DNA of 64,000 nt from Armigeres subalbatus (taxonomy: Eukaryota > Arthropoda > Insecta > Diptera > Culicidae): assembly GCF_024139115.2 (NCBI RefSeq), contig NC_085140.1:315645259-315709258 (forward strand). Reading direction: 5' to 3'. Below the pieces are notes generated by a model that was not told the DNA's origin, made no database searches, and worked only from the letters and a program-made list of their open reading frames with translations. Within the stretch, counting starts at the first letter, position 1, and every line of letters begins with the position of its first letter. Positions 40,817-54,067 of the stretch are shown piece after piece. A program made the position numbers and the translations under genes.

Positions 40817-40845
40817 AATAATAATAATAATAATAATAATAATAT
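40817..40845. repeat. (AAT)n microsatellite
   Basis: About nine AAT units in a row. Confidence 0.9.
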
Positions 40846-40959
40846 TTAAAATTGAAGTTGTTGAGGCCAAGTCATTGATCACTGTACATGTCAAAAAGAA
40901 CAGAACAAAAAATGTGTAAATAAAGAAGAATTTTACTACTACTACAAGCATTTGGATGC

Positions 40960-41130
40960 ACATTTATTGGAAAGACGTATTTGGAATAGAAAATTGGTTC
41001 TTCTCAGATTGTGCATTTTATGGAAAGAAAGACATCATTGCGAAAATGGATTGTTTGCCTAAGGACATCAGTTTAGCGTGGTAGCTAATAAGGTTAGTGA
41101 TTCCATCCGTTCAAATTAATTGCATCATCT
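40960..41130 (+). repeat. diverged copy of the 17640-17850 repeat
   Basis: Shares AAAATTGGTTCTTCTCAG, GCGAAAATGGA and GTTAGTGATTCCATCC in the same order. Confidence 0.5.
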
Positions 41131-43340
41131 CCCTACTTAATAGATTGAGTTTTGCACTTTTTGAAGAAAATTCATATCGGAATGTCGGAACCTTCTTTTG
41201 TATAAATACCCATTTTGAAGGACACCATCCTTGCAAAATGGCCAAAAGGAGAAATAAGCAGAATCAGAAGCGTGGTGTGAAACCAAATGCAAATATATTT
41301 ATTAGCAACTTTTGGTTTTCGCCCGCGATGTAAGCGCGGGCCGTGGCAAAAGTTTAGGATTGTGATGTCGCTGACTAAAAAGCCAGTCGAGGCTCTTCAT
41401 GGCCGATGAGTCAAAAGAATTTTACAGTTAGAGAATCAAAGTCCATCCAACTGGGAACAACTATTCGACATCTTTGAACTAGTTGGCCTCCGAGCAGTTC
41501 GCCCAATGTTAATAAAACGACACAAACTATTAAGTGAAATACCATCAATTTCGAATAGCTACATAGTCCTATTGTCACCTTTGCGTACAACCTGATTGGG
41601 CCGCACCTTTGCGTTTTTTCATGGAACAAAGTGTTAATTCCTTTCGTACTTATTTTACTCCAAGGGCAGGAATTGGGAGAATTTGTAGGATAGTAGATAC
41701 ACTTTGATAGTGAATGAGGCGAAATGCCTTTAATATTGTTTCCTAAATACTTAAATATTACGCAAGCATGTTGATGGTTCGTTATTGTTACTCTATCTTG
41801 CAACAAACTATTCAATGTAAGCTAAGTCGCAATTTTCAATATCAAACACCATATTATCGCAGAAAGTTTTGATTGTGACTTCTACTCGGTTGATTTTTGC
41901 AAAGTAATCACTGGTTGCTCTAGATCACACATTCTGGCATTGGATTCCACCCTTCGGGCCATTCACAATGGTCGGATTCGTCAATTCTCGCGAGATAAAT
42001 CGATAACCAAAAACCACCAGCGCTAGAGTTTTGACGTTCTCAGAAGAAATGACTTACAAGAAAAGCCTCAAGGATTTTTTTAATTAGTATCTTTTTAACT
42101 TTCAACCTTTTTAATTCTTCGGAGAAACAGCATGAAATCTCCTAAACATTTAAAGGTATAGGCATCGAAGCACCAAGTCATTGCGTTGATCGTTAGCCTG
42201 GCCGTAATGTGGTGGGGAAATGTTACAGCACAACCGACCTTTCATTATCCTTGTCAGAAGTTTACAAATGAATCTGAATCCGTGATGATGTAAACATATC
42301 GGTAATCTGAATCTCACCCTAACTGGATACGGCTCTGCATGACAAGGAAGACGACGAAGGAACTGTGGGTAGCTGTTTTTCTGAAAAATCTGGATCCGCC
42401 TGGAAGGGAGATAACGGATGATGCGAGATCCACGATTCTATTTCCTGTGTGTAGTGTCTATGTTCACGCAAACAGTGAGGAAGTTGTTGATGTCATTGGT
42501 TTCGTGATTGTTTTTCGTTTGATGCTCCCCTCGCAAACGCGTTGTCTGCATTATGTGTTTTAGTGCGATGAGATTCGAAATGATTCTTAAATTTTGATTC
42601 TGGATGGACGCCATTTATTTTAATTTAAAATTTATGCTCACTCATTCATTGATCTGAATTCGATATGTTGTTTTTTTTGGGAAGGCTAAGTTTTCTGGAT
42701 GAAGCAGCGAAAGTGATATTGTTCGAATATGAGGAATAGGTAACTTAATGTTAAGTTTTAAAGCTGTGTAAGTATTTTCAAAAGGTTACGACATGCGGAC
42801 GGATTTATATGTTAGAACAAAATAACCCAGACCTAGTGAGGATACATCCTTTTTCGTATCTAGCTAGAGAAATACTTTTTTGGGCATAACATCTATATAT
42901 AATGGGATGATCGCTAAAATGATAATCTCAAACTGGAAATTCTAATGTTCGATTACATTTTTCAAATTTACCAAAATTTGTTTTTCTTTTCAAGAATTAT
43001 ATATTTTAAGCAAACAAACGAAAAAAACATTTTGAATGGGAAATAATTAAGATAATATTGTAACGAGACTGAGATACTGACGATTCAACTTAACTATCCT
43101 ATTTTATAAATATCTTAGTATTGTTTCTATCTTTTGAATAAATTTGACATCAAACAAAAATCTTCATTCCCAGTTGGCAAGGTTGTGTTGATAAATTAAA
43201 CACCATCCAAAACACCATTGAAACCTTTTTCACAATTCCTTAAGTTTGTTAATTTATCAAACTTTGCAGAAGTTTTGATTATTTGTTAAACAAAAAAATA
43301 CCTACTTTTGCGATGTTTTCCACCTTGATTAACTATCATT
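41131..43340. other. no gene recognised
   Basis: AT-rich. A short GC hairpin, CCCGCGATGTAAGCGCGGG, lies at 41325-41343. No TIR pair, tandem repeat or convincing frame found. Confidence 0.4.
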
Positions 43341-43343
43341 TAT

Positions 43344-43595
43344 TTGGAAAACTCATTTGACGTAGAGCGGTACGGTGCCGGAATTATGTTTTTGAATACA
43401 GTTTTACATGAACCGGGGAACCGAACCGGTTTGGTCGAGGTTAGGGAATACAATTATTATACAATAGGAAAGAAAAGGAATTTGGTGTGGCTAACTAATT
43501 ACAATGATGATATTCACACAGTTGAAATCCTTCACATATGTAACGAGACAAACATTTTTTGGGAGACGGTAGACAACAGGAAGAAGACATTCTAA
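43344..43595 (+). CDS. unrecognised 83-codon open frame
   Basis: Reads MENSFDVERYGAGIMFLN (TTG start) and later NETNIFWETVDNRKKTF. The composition is plausible for protein, but there is no ATG at the start, no family match and no gene context. Chance occurrence is likely. Confidence 0.12.
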   Translation: MENSFDVERYGAGIMFLNTVLHEPGNRTGLVEVREYNYYTIGKKRNLVWLTNYNDDIHTVEILHICNETNIFWETVDNRKKTF

Positions 43596-43599
43596 AGTG

Positions 43600-45070
43600 A
43601 TTACGACAGCAAAAGGGATGGATGGATGACGATTATAATCCAACAACATCAACTTTCAATAATTGATGGACAAGGGACATGTATGCGAGATCAAAACTTG
43701 TAAACACTTCCCTAATAGGCTTTAGCTGCTTTCCTCGGACCACAAGATGTTCAGTTAGCGCCTTTGTTCAAATTTATGAATAAAAGATTTCCGCTTTGAC
43801 AAAAAAAATCTAGTATTTGAAGATCGCAGAACTGACTCGTTATATAATTTTCATATTCAACGTGGCTCAAGAAGTGACTTATTATTTCCGTTAACATTTC
43901 TGTTCACAAATTATAAACAGATATTTAATTGTTATCATACAGGACATTAATCACAGTCTATCATGACAAATTAGTAAGGTTACCAAAATTTCACATAAAG
44001 AAGATGTATAATAAACAATTCTGAACAAAACCAACTTGTGTGTGACTTTTGGATGATTCTGCTTTTCTATGAAACTACAAAAAATATGTTTATTATTCAT
44101 TTAACATTTCTGCAATTATTACATTTTTTCAAGCCGTCTGCTCTGCAATAAATATAGAATCGATTTATATTTGAATTGACTTTCGTGTTTAATTACGATT
44201 CAGACTCATGCGTGTCAACCACACCCAAAACATGGATGCTAAGCTCTAAGGACGGTGTCGTGACATCTGCAATCGAGAAGGTAAAATTGTTTGTTTTCGA
44301 TACATTTTGGTGTGTTTTCTGTCAACCAATGTGTAGTCCACCTATAGATCGCTAATTTGATCATGAACAAAATTTTATTAAATTAGGTTTTGTTTGCTGA
44401 TGCAATTTGATGCCAAGTAGGTACGTTTCAGTAGGATTCATTAAATATTGGTAAGGTCTGAAGCGTATGATTGTTCAAAATGTACACTGGAGTCATTAAA
44501 ACTAGCTGCTTTTGACGAAAAAAATGTCCCCTGCATTAATTTAAGCGCTGATGTCAATTTTTTATTTTGTTCGATTCATCGTTGAGATAGCAAGTTTTGA
44601 TGCAATTGAGATTGTATATTTCTTCCTATATGCTTTAATGCTCATTAAATTTCACGACAGCATCATCGCTATCCATATGCATTCGTTAATTTCTATTCAT
44701 ACAAACTCAATCGTTGTGAAATGGATCGAAGTAATTCGTATTTTTTCAAATACGATATTCTTTGAAAGAAGAAAATTACCCACAGTTCATTGGGTTCACC
44801 AATTACCAACTCATGCCGACATTGTTTAGGAGCATACAAGGCTAATTGATAGCAAATAAATCGACGACGCGAATTCGTATCTTTGTGTTCAGATTTTTCT
44901 ACCTCTACCGTACCTGAAGCTCAATTTTTCCAGATATCCGGAGCTTCGCTTCGATTTTTTTCTCATCCTAGGCCACCCGTATTGTGTAGAGATATTGAAT
45001 CGTCATCATGGAGCAGCCTTCCTGCCTCAATCCAGCCACCAAATATAAATTCAGGAATCCACTTAAATTC
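43600..45070. other. no gene recognised
   Basis: AT-rich, no repeat partner in the window. Confidence 0.4.
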
Positions 45071-45730
45071 TGCAATCAATATGAATCTCCGGAATGTTCT
45101 TTAATTGAAAAAGTTGTCGCTTTGTTATAATTTCTTTTCCTCGTTTTCACCTTTTCCTTCCACGCAGCTTCCGATATGCCTTCGTCGTGCCGTTTCCGAC
45201 CATCCCTGATCTGATCCCCGAAGTATTGTCTTGTTTTTGGTCCCACAGCGACGCGATCCAATCGTGTGCGTACAAATGTAAAAAATAATCTGAACTGAAA
45301 AGAAATGCGGAAGAAAGCGGTCCAGTCTCTACGATCATTTCCAATCCCATCCCCGCGCGTTGTTCGGCGTTACTTTCCCGGTGGCACACGCCATCATTGC
45401 TACAGTTTTACACGTAACAGCCAATTTTCTCTCTTTCTTCAATCTCGTGTCCAACGCAAGTGCGCGACAACAGTAGTGTAGAAACGTTGTTTGCTAACAA
45501 GAATACGGGAACGAGAGCAGTTTTTCGCCTTGTCACCCTGGATGCCGTTTTTCATCCGAAACGAACGTGTCATTATAGCCAAGGATCCCGGACACGGAAT
45601 CGCGAACGAACGAACGAACGAATTCTCTATGCTGGATTGACATGTGGGTGGAAATGTGGTCCACGGAAGCGGAATAAATCAGTTAAAGAAGGAGGAATCA
45701 ACATGCAGCGGAAATGGGCGCTTTGATGGT
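45071..45730. other. GC-richer, repeat-free block with (GAAC)n
   Basis: Higher GC than its surroundings and a run of GAAC units at 45605-45622. Several frames of 60-90 codons are open on both strands, none recognised. It could be host regulatory or untranslated sequence. Confidence 0.3.
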
Positions 45731-45869
45731 AGCGGTGGATGGAAAATTGCGTATTCAACATTGATTGGTTGTGCTTCGATCGGGGGCCTTTGATGGAGTG
45801 GACCTTGTCCAGCAGGACAATTAATCGAGTTGATTCACGTACCGTTCATTTGTAATTTTCTCATATGTG

Positions 45870-46012
45870 ATTATATTTAAAACTAAACGAGCTAGAACAC
45901 TTTAAAACCGGTAGAATCCAAATAAAACCAAATTATAAGTTGGTTCTGAGACACATTGGAGTAAGAAAATTTCTATACCGACCGGGAATCGAACCCAGCC
46001 ATTCGAGAAAAG
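45870..46012 (-). mobile_element. truncated tRNA-related SINE
   Basis: On the minus strand GGCTGGGTTCGATTCCCGGT contains a perfect RNA polymerase III B box (GGTTCGATTCC, near 45983-45993). The A-box half is missing upstream, so the copy is 5'-truncated. The downstream body differs from the Feilai copy at 57.5 kb. Confidence 0.5.
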
Positions 46013-46499
46013 ATGAACAAAAAATATATATCATGTCGTGATATTAAGTTTATCAGCTTTTCTAACATAGGCTGTTATAAATTTGTTCCAGATTGTTGGT
46101 AAAAAAAATGTGAAAACAATTTATCGAAATTCATTTGGATATAATACTGATGCTTTTACGCTAGACTAAGGAGGGCCCGATAATTAGTTTGCACATAGAT
46201 AGCGGATAGTAATAGTTTCCACGGAATGTGAAGTAGTTATCACTTATACATAACCTTGCCAGATTTGGATACCTCTAAACTTTTTCTCGCTATGCTGTTT
46301 CTGTCCTTTGTTTTAGTAGCCAATTTCCCAGAAGATTTGGCGTCTTTCGTTGGAACTATTGGGAACAAGGATTCAAGAGGATTGGTTACTTACGCAAACA
46401 AAGTAAACAGCATGGTAAGGAAGGGTAAAGAAGTATCAAAATCTGGCAGGGTGAGGAATGACTGAAGGCTTTCATACATTCCTTTAAATCCACTACAAA

Positions 46500-46870
46500 G
46501 AGACGATGAAAAATTGGTCCCGTTTGTTACCTTATTGTGCCGTCGTTATCTGAAAAATCCACAATTTGTTCTGTTTTTTCATCGATTCTTCCAAAGAGCT
46601 CCAAAATAATATCAAAACAAATTCTATATTTTAGACAGGAATCTAAAACCAAATATAAAGAAACCCATAAAATAGGGTGAGATATTATGTTATGTATTAG
46701 TGACTGAACACTTAAACACCTAGCATGAGACAACGGACAGGGACAACATAACACTCCAAAGTGGACCAGTGGGAGAATTTTTCGATTACGAAAAGTGTCC
46801 TCCTCACCGAGGCTGGGAATCGAACCCACACCCCATATATGAAAATCAGGTCACGTCACGGACAGGCATC
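46500..46870 (-). mobile_element. tRNA-related SINE, second family
   Basis: The minus strand reads GGTGTGGGTTCGATTCCCAG (B box near 46813-46823), preceded by a tRNA-like stretch to about 46870 and followed by a body to about 46500. It differs from the Feilai-type SINE at 57.5 kb outside the B-box region. Confidence 0.5.
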
Positions 46871-47459
46871 ACCAAGGGCATCACGGTGTAAAAATATGGA
46901 TTATTATTGAAGTTTCAAGTTTTTTTCACAGACAGTTAGGCAAGGTCATTTGAAATTAGCCACGGGGTGTTTCAAAATATTTCATCGGTGATTTTTTGAA
47001 AATAGTAACTTTTATTAATTTTTTTCTCCAGTATACATATAAAAAGTCAATTGATATATCAGTAATGGATAAATTATGGCAATTAACCCTCAAAATTGAA
47101 AATATACACATTTGTAACATTTCTTTATAGAAAACCAACTTTTAAACGGAACAAAAATGAATGAAAATCATTTGTATTTTAAGCGTTTTGGAAGTTTTTT
47201 TTTTTTTTTTCTTGCTTGAATTACAATCTATTTCAAACAATTATCATCTACTTCCAGCCTTTATCCAGTCCTCTGCTTAATGTTGTATTTGCATTTTTTC
47301 TTCCAACTATATAGCCAGCCCATTGTCAGTCTGCCATATTTTATAGGATTCATAATATTTTCCTCTCTTTACACAGTCTCTATAGTTTTCTGTGGTACAC
47401 GATGAGACGGATGGTTTGCAGGTGCTCGTCAATCTAAACATACGCCCACAATAGTATAA

Positions 47460-48231
47460 CCTAACGGATTAAGATCTAGACCAAAATTTTGCATCTTTGT
47501 TCTTCAGCCATTGTTGGGTCGATTGGACGTGTGACTTGGCGCTCCATCATGCCGTAGTACAACGTTTTGACTATCAAATCGTGAATTTGGCCTTCACCCA
47601 GGGAAGCACTTGGTCTTTAACATTCCGATAAATAATAAGTAGTGATTTTAAACCCAACATAAATGGAAACAGGCGGCAGTTTCAAACCGTTGTGGCCACC
47701 AAGCCAAACACCATGACATCAGCCGGATTGGTTTCAATTTTAACATCATTTTTCTCCAGAACATCCCACAATTTTCTTCGATGAAATGAACCAGTCCGTG
47801 CAGTTGTTGGCGTCAGCATCGATGCTCAAAAGCTTTTCGCGTCGAAGAACAGGATTATATTTTTTCCTTCTTCAACATTCTTTGTTGAATCTTTTTGAAC
47901 GAGTCACTCGAAGTTCCTATACCCGGTTCGTAATCAAGTGGCATTTCACTCAAGCTCTGGAAGGTACATGCATGTCTTCCTTGATGGATTTCTCAGAAAT
48001 TTCGACTTTCTTAGCATTTTTTTGATGGAACGCACCAAGTTGCGAGCAATCTTTCCACGAGCCGATTTGATCACGTTTGGTACATGTGCAAAGCATGGAC
48101 GTCCACTTTCCGGCTTCCGCTGCTTAGACCCATCCTGCTTAAAGCACTACTACCATAGTAATCTCATTCCCGGCGTCTTCTGGGCGAGGCAATACACTAG
48201 TAACGCTGCACTTCTTTTGCGTACATTTTAG
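47460..48231 (-). pseudogene. Tc1/mariner-type transposase, frameshifted
   Basis: Combining frames on the minus strand yields, in order: MGLSSGSRKVDVHALHM with KSARGKIARNLVRSIKK (linker after the helix-turn-helix part), FDAKSFEHRC-type residues where the second D of the catalytic core is expected, KIWDVLEKNDVKIETNPADV, then MVFGLVATNGLKLPPVSIYV with FKITTYY. The last block is the usual VMVWG...G core of mariner-like enzymes. Many frameshifts and stops show a long-dead copy. Confidence 0.6.
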
Positions 48232-48839
48232 AATTTTGGCAATAAAACAATTACAATCTCTCGGTGCAGCATTTGAAAGTAAACATAAACAAATATATTT
48301 TCAACAGAAATTAGTTACTAGCTACTCGAATTAACCCAAGATTCAAGTTTAAACATTTTCGCTTTATTTTTCGCTGCACCCTGTACTACGAATAAGGTTA
48401 CCTTCGGCTTACGTAATAAGCTCTAGGTCTGGCTTTCAAATTTTACGAGTGGAAGGTGTTACGTACAATAATACTCAGGGAGAGGCCAGAAAAAAACATG
48501 TGGCGCATACGCATGAGTAACGAGTTGCATCATATGTTCAAAAAGAAAAATGTTATAGAAACTTCAGTGGGCAGGTCATCTAGCGCATATGTTGGAAGAT
48601 ATAATAGCGAATATTTTATATAACAGAGAACAGGGTTGATGCCGGGAGATAGATGATAATTGCTGAAAAAAAGATTGTAATTCACGCAAAAAAAACACTT
48701 AAAAATCGCTTTGAAGCTGCATAAAATATTATTTTATACCGTTTAAGATCCGTTATAATATTGACTCGTGCTGTACAGCAGAAACACTAAAAATGTGTAT
48801 ATTTCCAATTTTGAAGGTATTGCTGAGGTTATCAATTCA

Positions 48840-48975
48840 TTTTTCTCCTGTCCATAAGACGAGTTTAAACAAATCCCATTGAATTCTTCCACCACTTAAT
48901 TGTATCTACTGACAGATACGTATTTCTTGACAGCCTCAACAGTAAGGGTTGTCTTCAGTGTCTCTGTACTTGACT
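48840..48975 (-). ncRNA. hammerhead-like RNA motif in a dispersed repeat, copy 2
   Basis: The minus strand reads GAGACACTGAAGACAACC, a stem region to GCTGTC, then AAGAAATACGTATCTGTC. CTGAAGA fits the CUGANGA core, GACA can pair with TGTC, and ATACGTAT is self-complementary as for a minimal stem III. Stem II differs from copy 1 by several bases but can still pair GACA with TGTC. The flanks (ATAAGACGAGTTT, CCACTTAATTGTA) match copy 1, so both belong to one repeat family. It lies within the mariner relic. Confidence 0.4.
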
Positions 48976-49106
48976 CTGACTTCATTTTTTCTACCGATTA
49001 TTGGAGAAAAACACATTAAAAATAACTTTTTTCAAAAATTCGCCGATGATATATTTTGAAACACCCCTTGTCTCATTTCAAATGATCTGGCCTAACTTTC
49101 TGTGAA

Positions 49107-50220
49107 AAACTCAAAGGTTTAGCTCAATCGAGTTGTACGCAAAGGTGACGTTGAACCATACGTAGCTGTATGTAATCTTACAGGTGGTTTTCGACTATTC
49201 TGTGCGATGTGGACCGAAGTAAAGCGTTTTTCAAGCCCATGCCTAAATCTGCTTTCGATGTGATATATACTTAATTTTTTGGGACCAATATTTGAAAATG
49301 AAGATAAAAATAAAATTTCAAATAATTCGAGGATGAACAACACTCTGCAAGCGTTCACATATTTTACATTTGAGTAAAACTCTGCTACAGAGAGAGTTAG
49401 AATCGTTCGATAATTGTATCTCGATTCGAAGCATTGGTAAACAATGCCATAAATCCGATTGAACTTCATTGTTGGACATTAAATTGGTATTAATTAGGTT
49501 TTATTATTTTAAATAATAATCAGATTGGCTACACAATTTGAAAAGCTTTCAAGCCTGGCTGATAAGTGTAAGCAGCTGCAACCATTCGACCGACGTGCAA
49601 ACTGCTAAGCAGCAGAGACTTACCACCCATCGCTACTTTAAAAAGTCAGTCTGAGCCCCTGGTGACTCATTTCAACAGCGTTATTGATAATAATAATTAT
49701 TCCTTCACGTGAATTGCGTCGGACTTAGCGTTTACTCCGGCAAAAGACACCTACGAATCCAGCAAAATGAGCCAAAAGAAAGTTTACCAGAACGCATCTA
49801 CACTGCAGCAGCGATAGAAGAGATTCCGAGCCCCCTCTACTGTATCAACAGACGTGAGCATATTAAGCTATCGTCAAATGCCCCCCAAGCTTTCCAAGGA
49901 AAAACGCACGTTTAAGTTAGGATAAAACGAACTGCACTTCAGCTTAAAGCCCTGCCAATGGCGGACATAAAAAACTTTCAATGGAATAACGCTAAAGAAA
50001 TGCTGATAAATTACTAAGTTTGAAAAAGGCAGGAATGCAAGTTCGAAGATTAGAATGTAGTGCTATGGGTAGCTTGAATTAGAAACAACGTAAAACCGCG
50101 TAAATCCCAAAATATGTATGCGAAGGACTGGGAAATCCAGAAACTCGCGTGAATAAAAAAATCGCATAAAAAACTCATTCTGTAAAAACAACCGCGTAAC
50201 AAAAATTGAAAGCTTCAGTG
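49107..50220. other. no gene recognised
   Basis: Unassigned sequence. Confidence 0.4.
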
Positions 50221-50224
50221 TACA

Positions 50225-50415
50225 TCGGGTATGAAGCGTTGACTTCTTCCTTGATCGAATGGTCCAAGTGAAAATTGAAAATCCATCGAGAAACGGCTGA
50301 GATATTAACGATTAAAGTCCTATCTAACTATTTTCTGTTGACGATTTTCAATTTTTTGCAAATTCGTAAAGTGTACCCTAATATAGAAAAAGACAGACGT
50401 AATTCTACGTCAAAA
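50225..50415 (-). repeat. dispersed repeat with GACGTAGAATTACGTC, copy 2
   Basis: Inverted match of 17130-17290, including TTGATCGAATGGTCCAA, AAAATCCATCGAGAAACGGC and AGACAGACGTA. Confidence 0.55.
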
Positions 50416-50434
50416 AAAAATCGAAGGTAAGGTA

Positions 50435-51899
50435 CAGTGGGGTAGAGTGGGTAAAATGGGGTAAGTGAAAAAACGCAAGTATCTTCACTGATGAAGCCAC
50501 AGAATTATTCAATTTCATTTCACAATCATACAAGGCCATTTAAAATCAATGCGTTGAATAAGTGAAAGATGACAGAATAATGAACCATTTCAAAATGCGA
50601 GAGTGAAAATTTATTAACCTTTCAAGTTTATCTTTTACATAAGTTGTTTTGCGTGTCAATAAATTCAAATATTTTTTTTGTTGGTTTCCATAACACATTC
50701 CATTAGTGCATTGATAAGTTGGTTTTCTTTGTAGTTTTGAATTCCAGCCACAAAAAAAATGATATGAACATCTAAAATTTGAAAAAAAATGTTTTATTGC
50801 TTTGCCTGTTTTTTTTACCATGGTGGGGCAAGTAAAAGTTTTCCGACACTGAATGCTTTCTCTATTTTTTCAAGCACAAATAATTTCTATTAGGCGTATA
50901 TAAACAAATGATACCAATTCGAATTCATTCGAAGGTTTTTGGTTATTACAGGGATACATGGTAATACTAAATCAGGAACCCGAAGTGCCAAGTGTGTCAG
51001 TGTTTTAAATAATCCATGTTTGACAAATAATTCGTGAAAAATGTTATTTATATAGCTTAAATACAAGTATCAGTACTATTGCAAATAAATCAATAATTAT
51101 GATTTATTTAGTTGAAATCTATAAAATTTATTTATTTGTTAATGTAGACTCTTCTACTGAAATCATAAGTGGATTGTTAATGTTAATGTTAATGTTTGAT
51201 ATGTTTCTAGGTTTGATGAATATTTCAAAGATAATTTCTCTGCATTACCGCCAAGGTTCATTATCTTACTATAACCTGAAATAGAAAAGTAGTGTTAGAC
51301 ACAAATGGAGATGAGTAGAGTCCTATAAGAAGAGTAACGTCATGAGTCACCTTTGACAGGTCTCCTGCTCGTTTGGAACGCACATTTGTATGGAACTGAC
51401 AGACGATTCTGTTCCAATTCTGACACTTGACGACACTGTTATTATAGTCACTGTAGAGATGAGATATTAGATCTCAAAAAAATCAAGTAAAGAAAACATA
51501 AAAATATAAAAATCATTTAATAAAAGCACTCTAGTGCCCTTTGACTTTCATGAAGTGTCAAAAAGCATCACAACAGATCACAGTTATGTTCTATTCAGCA
51601 TAATTATCATTTGCATGAAATATATGAACAGCAAATGTGTTCTTATATTGAAAAATTTTCTTTAAAATCATTTTTCACTTACTCCCACATGTGGGCAAGC
51701 GAAAAATTGAAACAGATTTTTTGGTTATCTAAATATTGTGTATCCTTAAAGAATTTTTCAAAAATCTTGTTCGCAGGCATATAAAGATTGGATAGATGAT
51801 TTGTTATGTCATAAATATGATCAATTTCAATATTATATACAACTTTTATGACTTGATGAACATGAACTATACGATTTCCTTTACCCACTTGCCCCACTG
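50435..51899. mobile_element. 1.47-kb TA-flanked element, TIR CAGTGGGG
   Basis: Left CAGTGGGGTAGAGTGGGTAA, right inverse TTTACCCACTTGCCCCACTG, with TA at 50433-50434 and 51900-51901. The AAGG/CCTT beyond the TA is also mirrored, so the true end could be 4 bp further out. No transposase was recognised. Confidence 0.7.
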
Positions 51900-52325
51900 T
51901 ACCTTACATGAAACTTCGATAATAATCCATTTGTTTACACTGTGAGATTTCCAGATTAAGTTCATTTTCGTTTATTTTTTCTTGCGATGTAGGTAATTCT
52001 ATTTTTTTTTAATTTGCTTTAACATATATTTTTTCAATCGTTTGATTCTTTTCGAAACATTAAGAATCATAAAGTCTTCTTGAATAATTCTGAATATGGT
52101 ACGTTGCCTATTTATTGTTATTTTCTATTTTTGATATTGGTCAGTACTAAACTTAAAATAAAATTTCAAAATTCCACAATTTTTTAAAATATTTAGAAAA
52201 CCGCATTATTTTTTGTTCTTTTGTGGTTTTGTTCACGCTTTTGAAGAGTGAAATATCACTAGTTTAGTATTTGTTTACAAATAACATTATTGAGTTCTCC
52301 AAGACAAGAATCACCGACGCCATTA

Positions 52326-52826
52326 GGGGACAACGGTCAAAAAATGCACCCCTGGGGCAAAATGACCTCACTCATAAAATCACTTATATAATCTGTTGTA
52401 GTACATTTACGAATATTACCATTCCAATTCATAATTAGTTATCCATCATTCAGCTCCATTGGAAAAATTAAGCAAAATCCCTTCAAATTCACTGAATTTT
52501 AACGATTTGCTATTCTTCCACCACATCCGTAAGATTGTTGTTCAATCCATTAAGAAAAAACAAACAACCATGCGTTCATCATCATTTTACATGCAATTGA
52601 ATCATTTTAAACCACCATTCGGGCGTTTTGCCACAGGCCTATTTTTAAAACATTTTTTAAATGCGTTAGAATGTCATGAAAACCTTATTGTTTTGAATAG
52701 GAGATCATTTGAAATGTAGCTGGGTTTGCAAATTTTGCACCTGCACGTTGAAATGGTTGGTATTTTTGTTTATATGGGCGAAAACATCGAAAAAGCTTAA
52801 GGGTTGCATTTTGGACAGTTCTCCCC
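52326..52826. mobile_element. 501-bp TA-flanked MITE, TIR GGGGA
   Basis: Left GGGGACAACGGTCAAAAAAT then GCACCCC; right GGGTTGCATTTTGGACAGTT then CTCCCC. TA at 52324-52325 and 52827-52828. Confidence 0.7.
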
Positions 52827-53019
52827 TATCACTGTGTGGGATGTTTAAAATAATAGTAGGTGGTAATCCAGATGCAGCAAAAACATCACAAACTTTTCAA
52901 GAGGAGTACAGCAAAACGCACACTACTATTCATTTGGAGAGCTCAATACAATAGAAGATTATGAAGGTGAATGATTCACTCTAAAAAATTTCACTCTAAA
53001 AATGATTCACTTTAAAAAA

Positions 53020-53240
53020 GGTCATTTGGCTTAAAAGGTCGTTTGGCCGAATGGGACATTTGGCCCAATAGGACATTTGGCAGAATAAGACATTTGGCCG
53101 AACAGGATATTTTGCCAAACAGAATATTTAGCCGAATAGGACATTCAGCCGAATATATTATTCTGCCAAACAGGTCATTGGGTTGAATAGGTTATTTGAC
53201 CGAACATTTGGCAGAATAGGTCATTTGAACAGTGAGAAAA
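53020..53240. repeat. tandem repeat, GGACATTTGGCCGAATA type (~17-22 bp)
   Basis: About ten irregular units of the phrase 'ggacatttggccgaata'. The imperfect units show decay. Confidence 0.85.
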
Positions 53241-53332
53241 TTTCAAATTTTAAGTTCTTCACTCGTCGAGAGTACCAAGGCCAGGGGCACTTGACAGGGG
53301 GAGGGGCAGGATGGATACCCTGAGGTCCAACC

Positions 53333-54066
53333 GTGGATATTTTATTTTTTTGTGAGAATTTCCCCGCGTGCTGCGCCTGGTTGGCTAGTCACCGGACAGA
53401 CAAACAGGGCTATTATATATATGATTCCCAAAGTTTCTGTGCGAGCGTGGTTCAGAGGTGGGGACTTAAGTCGAGGCTTCATTCGCGTGATGTCGGAACT
53501 TATGTTCAATCACTATTCTCTTAACGCACATCTGTACAGAATAAACTTTGTCAATAGGTGCGGAGCCGGTTACGATGACATCGATCACGTAGTTTGGTTC
53601 TGCTCGGAAAATGACGCCTCCAGAGAGCCACTATTGGATACCCTAGTGGCCCGAGGTAAACAACCCTTCAAGGAAATTCGAGGTGTTTTGGGGGATCGTG
53701 ATGTGGTCTATATACAGGCCATTTATAGTTTCATTAGATTCTGACATCAAAATATAATTTTTGTCTCCGTTACTCAGGTCATCCGGAGGACGCTCCCAGT
53801 CGAACCAATCCTCGAGCACGACGACACGCCACATCGTCCCTTTACGCCAAATGCCCGGATGAGCAGCCGAAATTCCCTGATCCCGAATCCTAAGCCCCGT
53901 TCATCGTTAAATATTGTAACTAACCTCGAGTCACCACGAGTACGCTGGCTCCTTCCCTTCTCTTACTAACGGAAAAAATGACATTGATTGTATATATCAC
54001 AAAGAAACATGGCTCCGTAAAGTGTTATACACGCTTGAGCCTACCAAATAAATGAACTTGAAAAAA
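53333..54066 (+). mobile_element. 3' end of a LOA-like non-LTR retrotransposon
   Basis: The C-terminal frame (53352-53744) reads ELMFNHYSLNAHLYRINFVN, then CGAGYDDIDHVVWFC and LLDTLVARGKQPF. This is the C-terminal C..C...H...C domain that follows RNase H in LOA and related clades. One frameshift lies near the start of the fragment. A 3' UTR to 54066 ends in CTTGAAAAAAA. The copy is strongly 5'-truncated; clade assignment is from memory of the motif. Confidence 0.65.
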
Positions 54067-54067
54067 A

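Larger units (their letters stand above)
46913..49106 (-). mobile_element. Tc1/mariner relic with ~85-bp TIRs
   Basis: Positions 46913-47002 and 49017-49106 are inverted matches containing TCACAGACAGTTAGGC, GGGGTGTTTCAAAATAT and ATCGG.GA.TTTTTGAAAA. Between them lies a broken transposase on the minus strand and a nested repeat at 48840-48970. Target duplication not resolved. Confidence 0.7.
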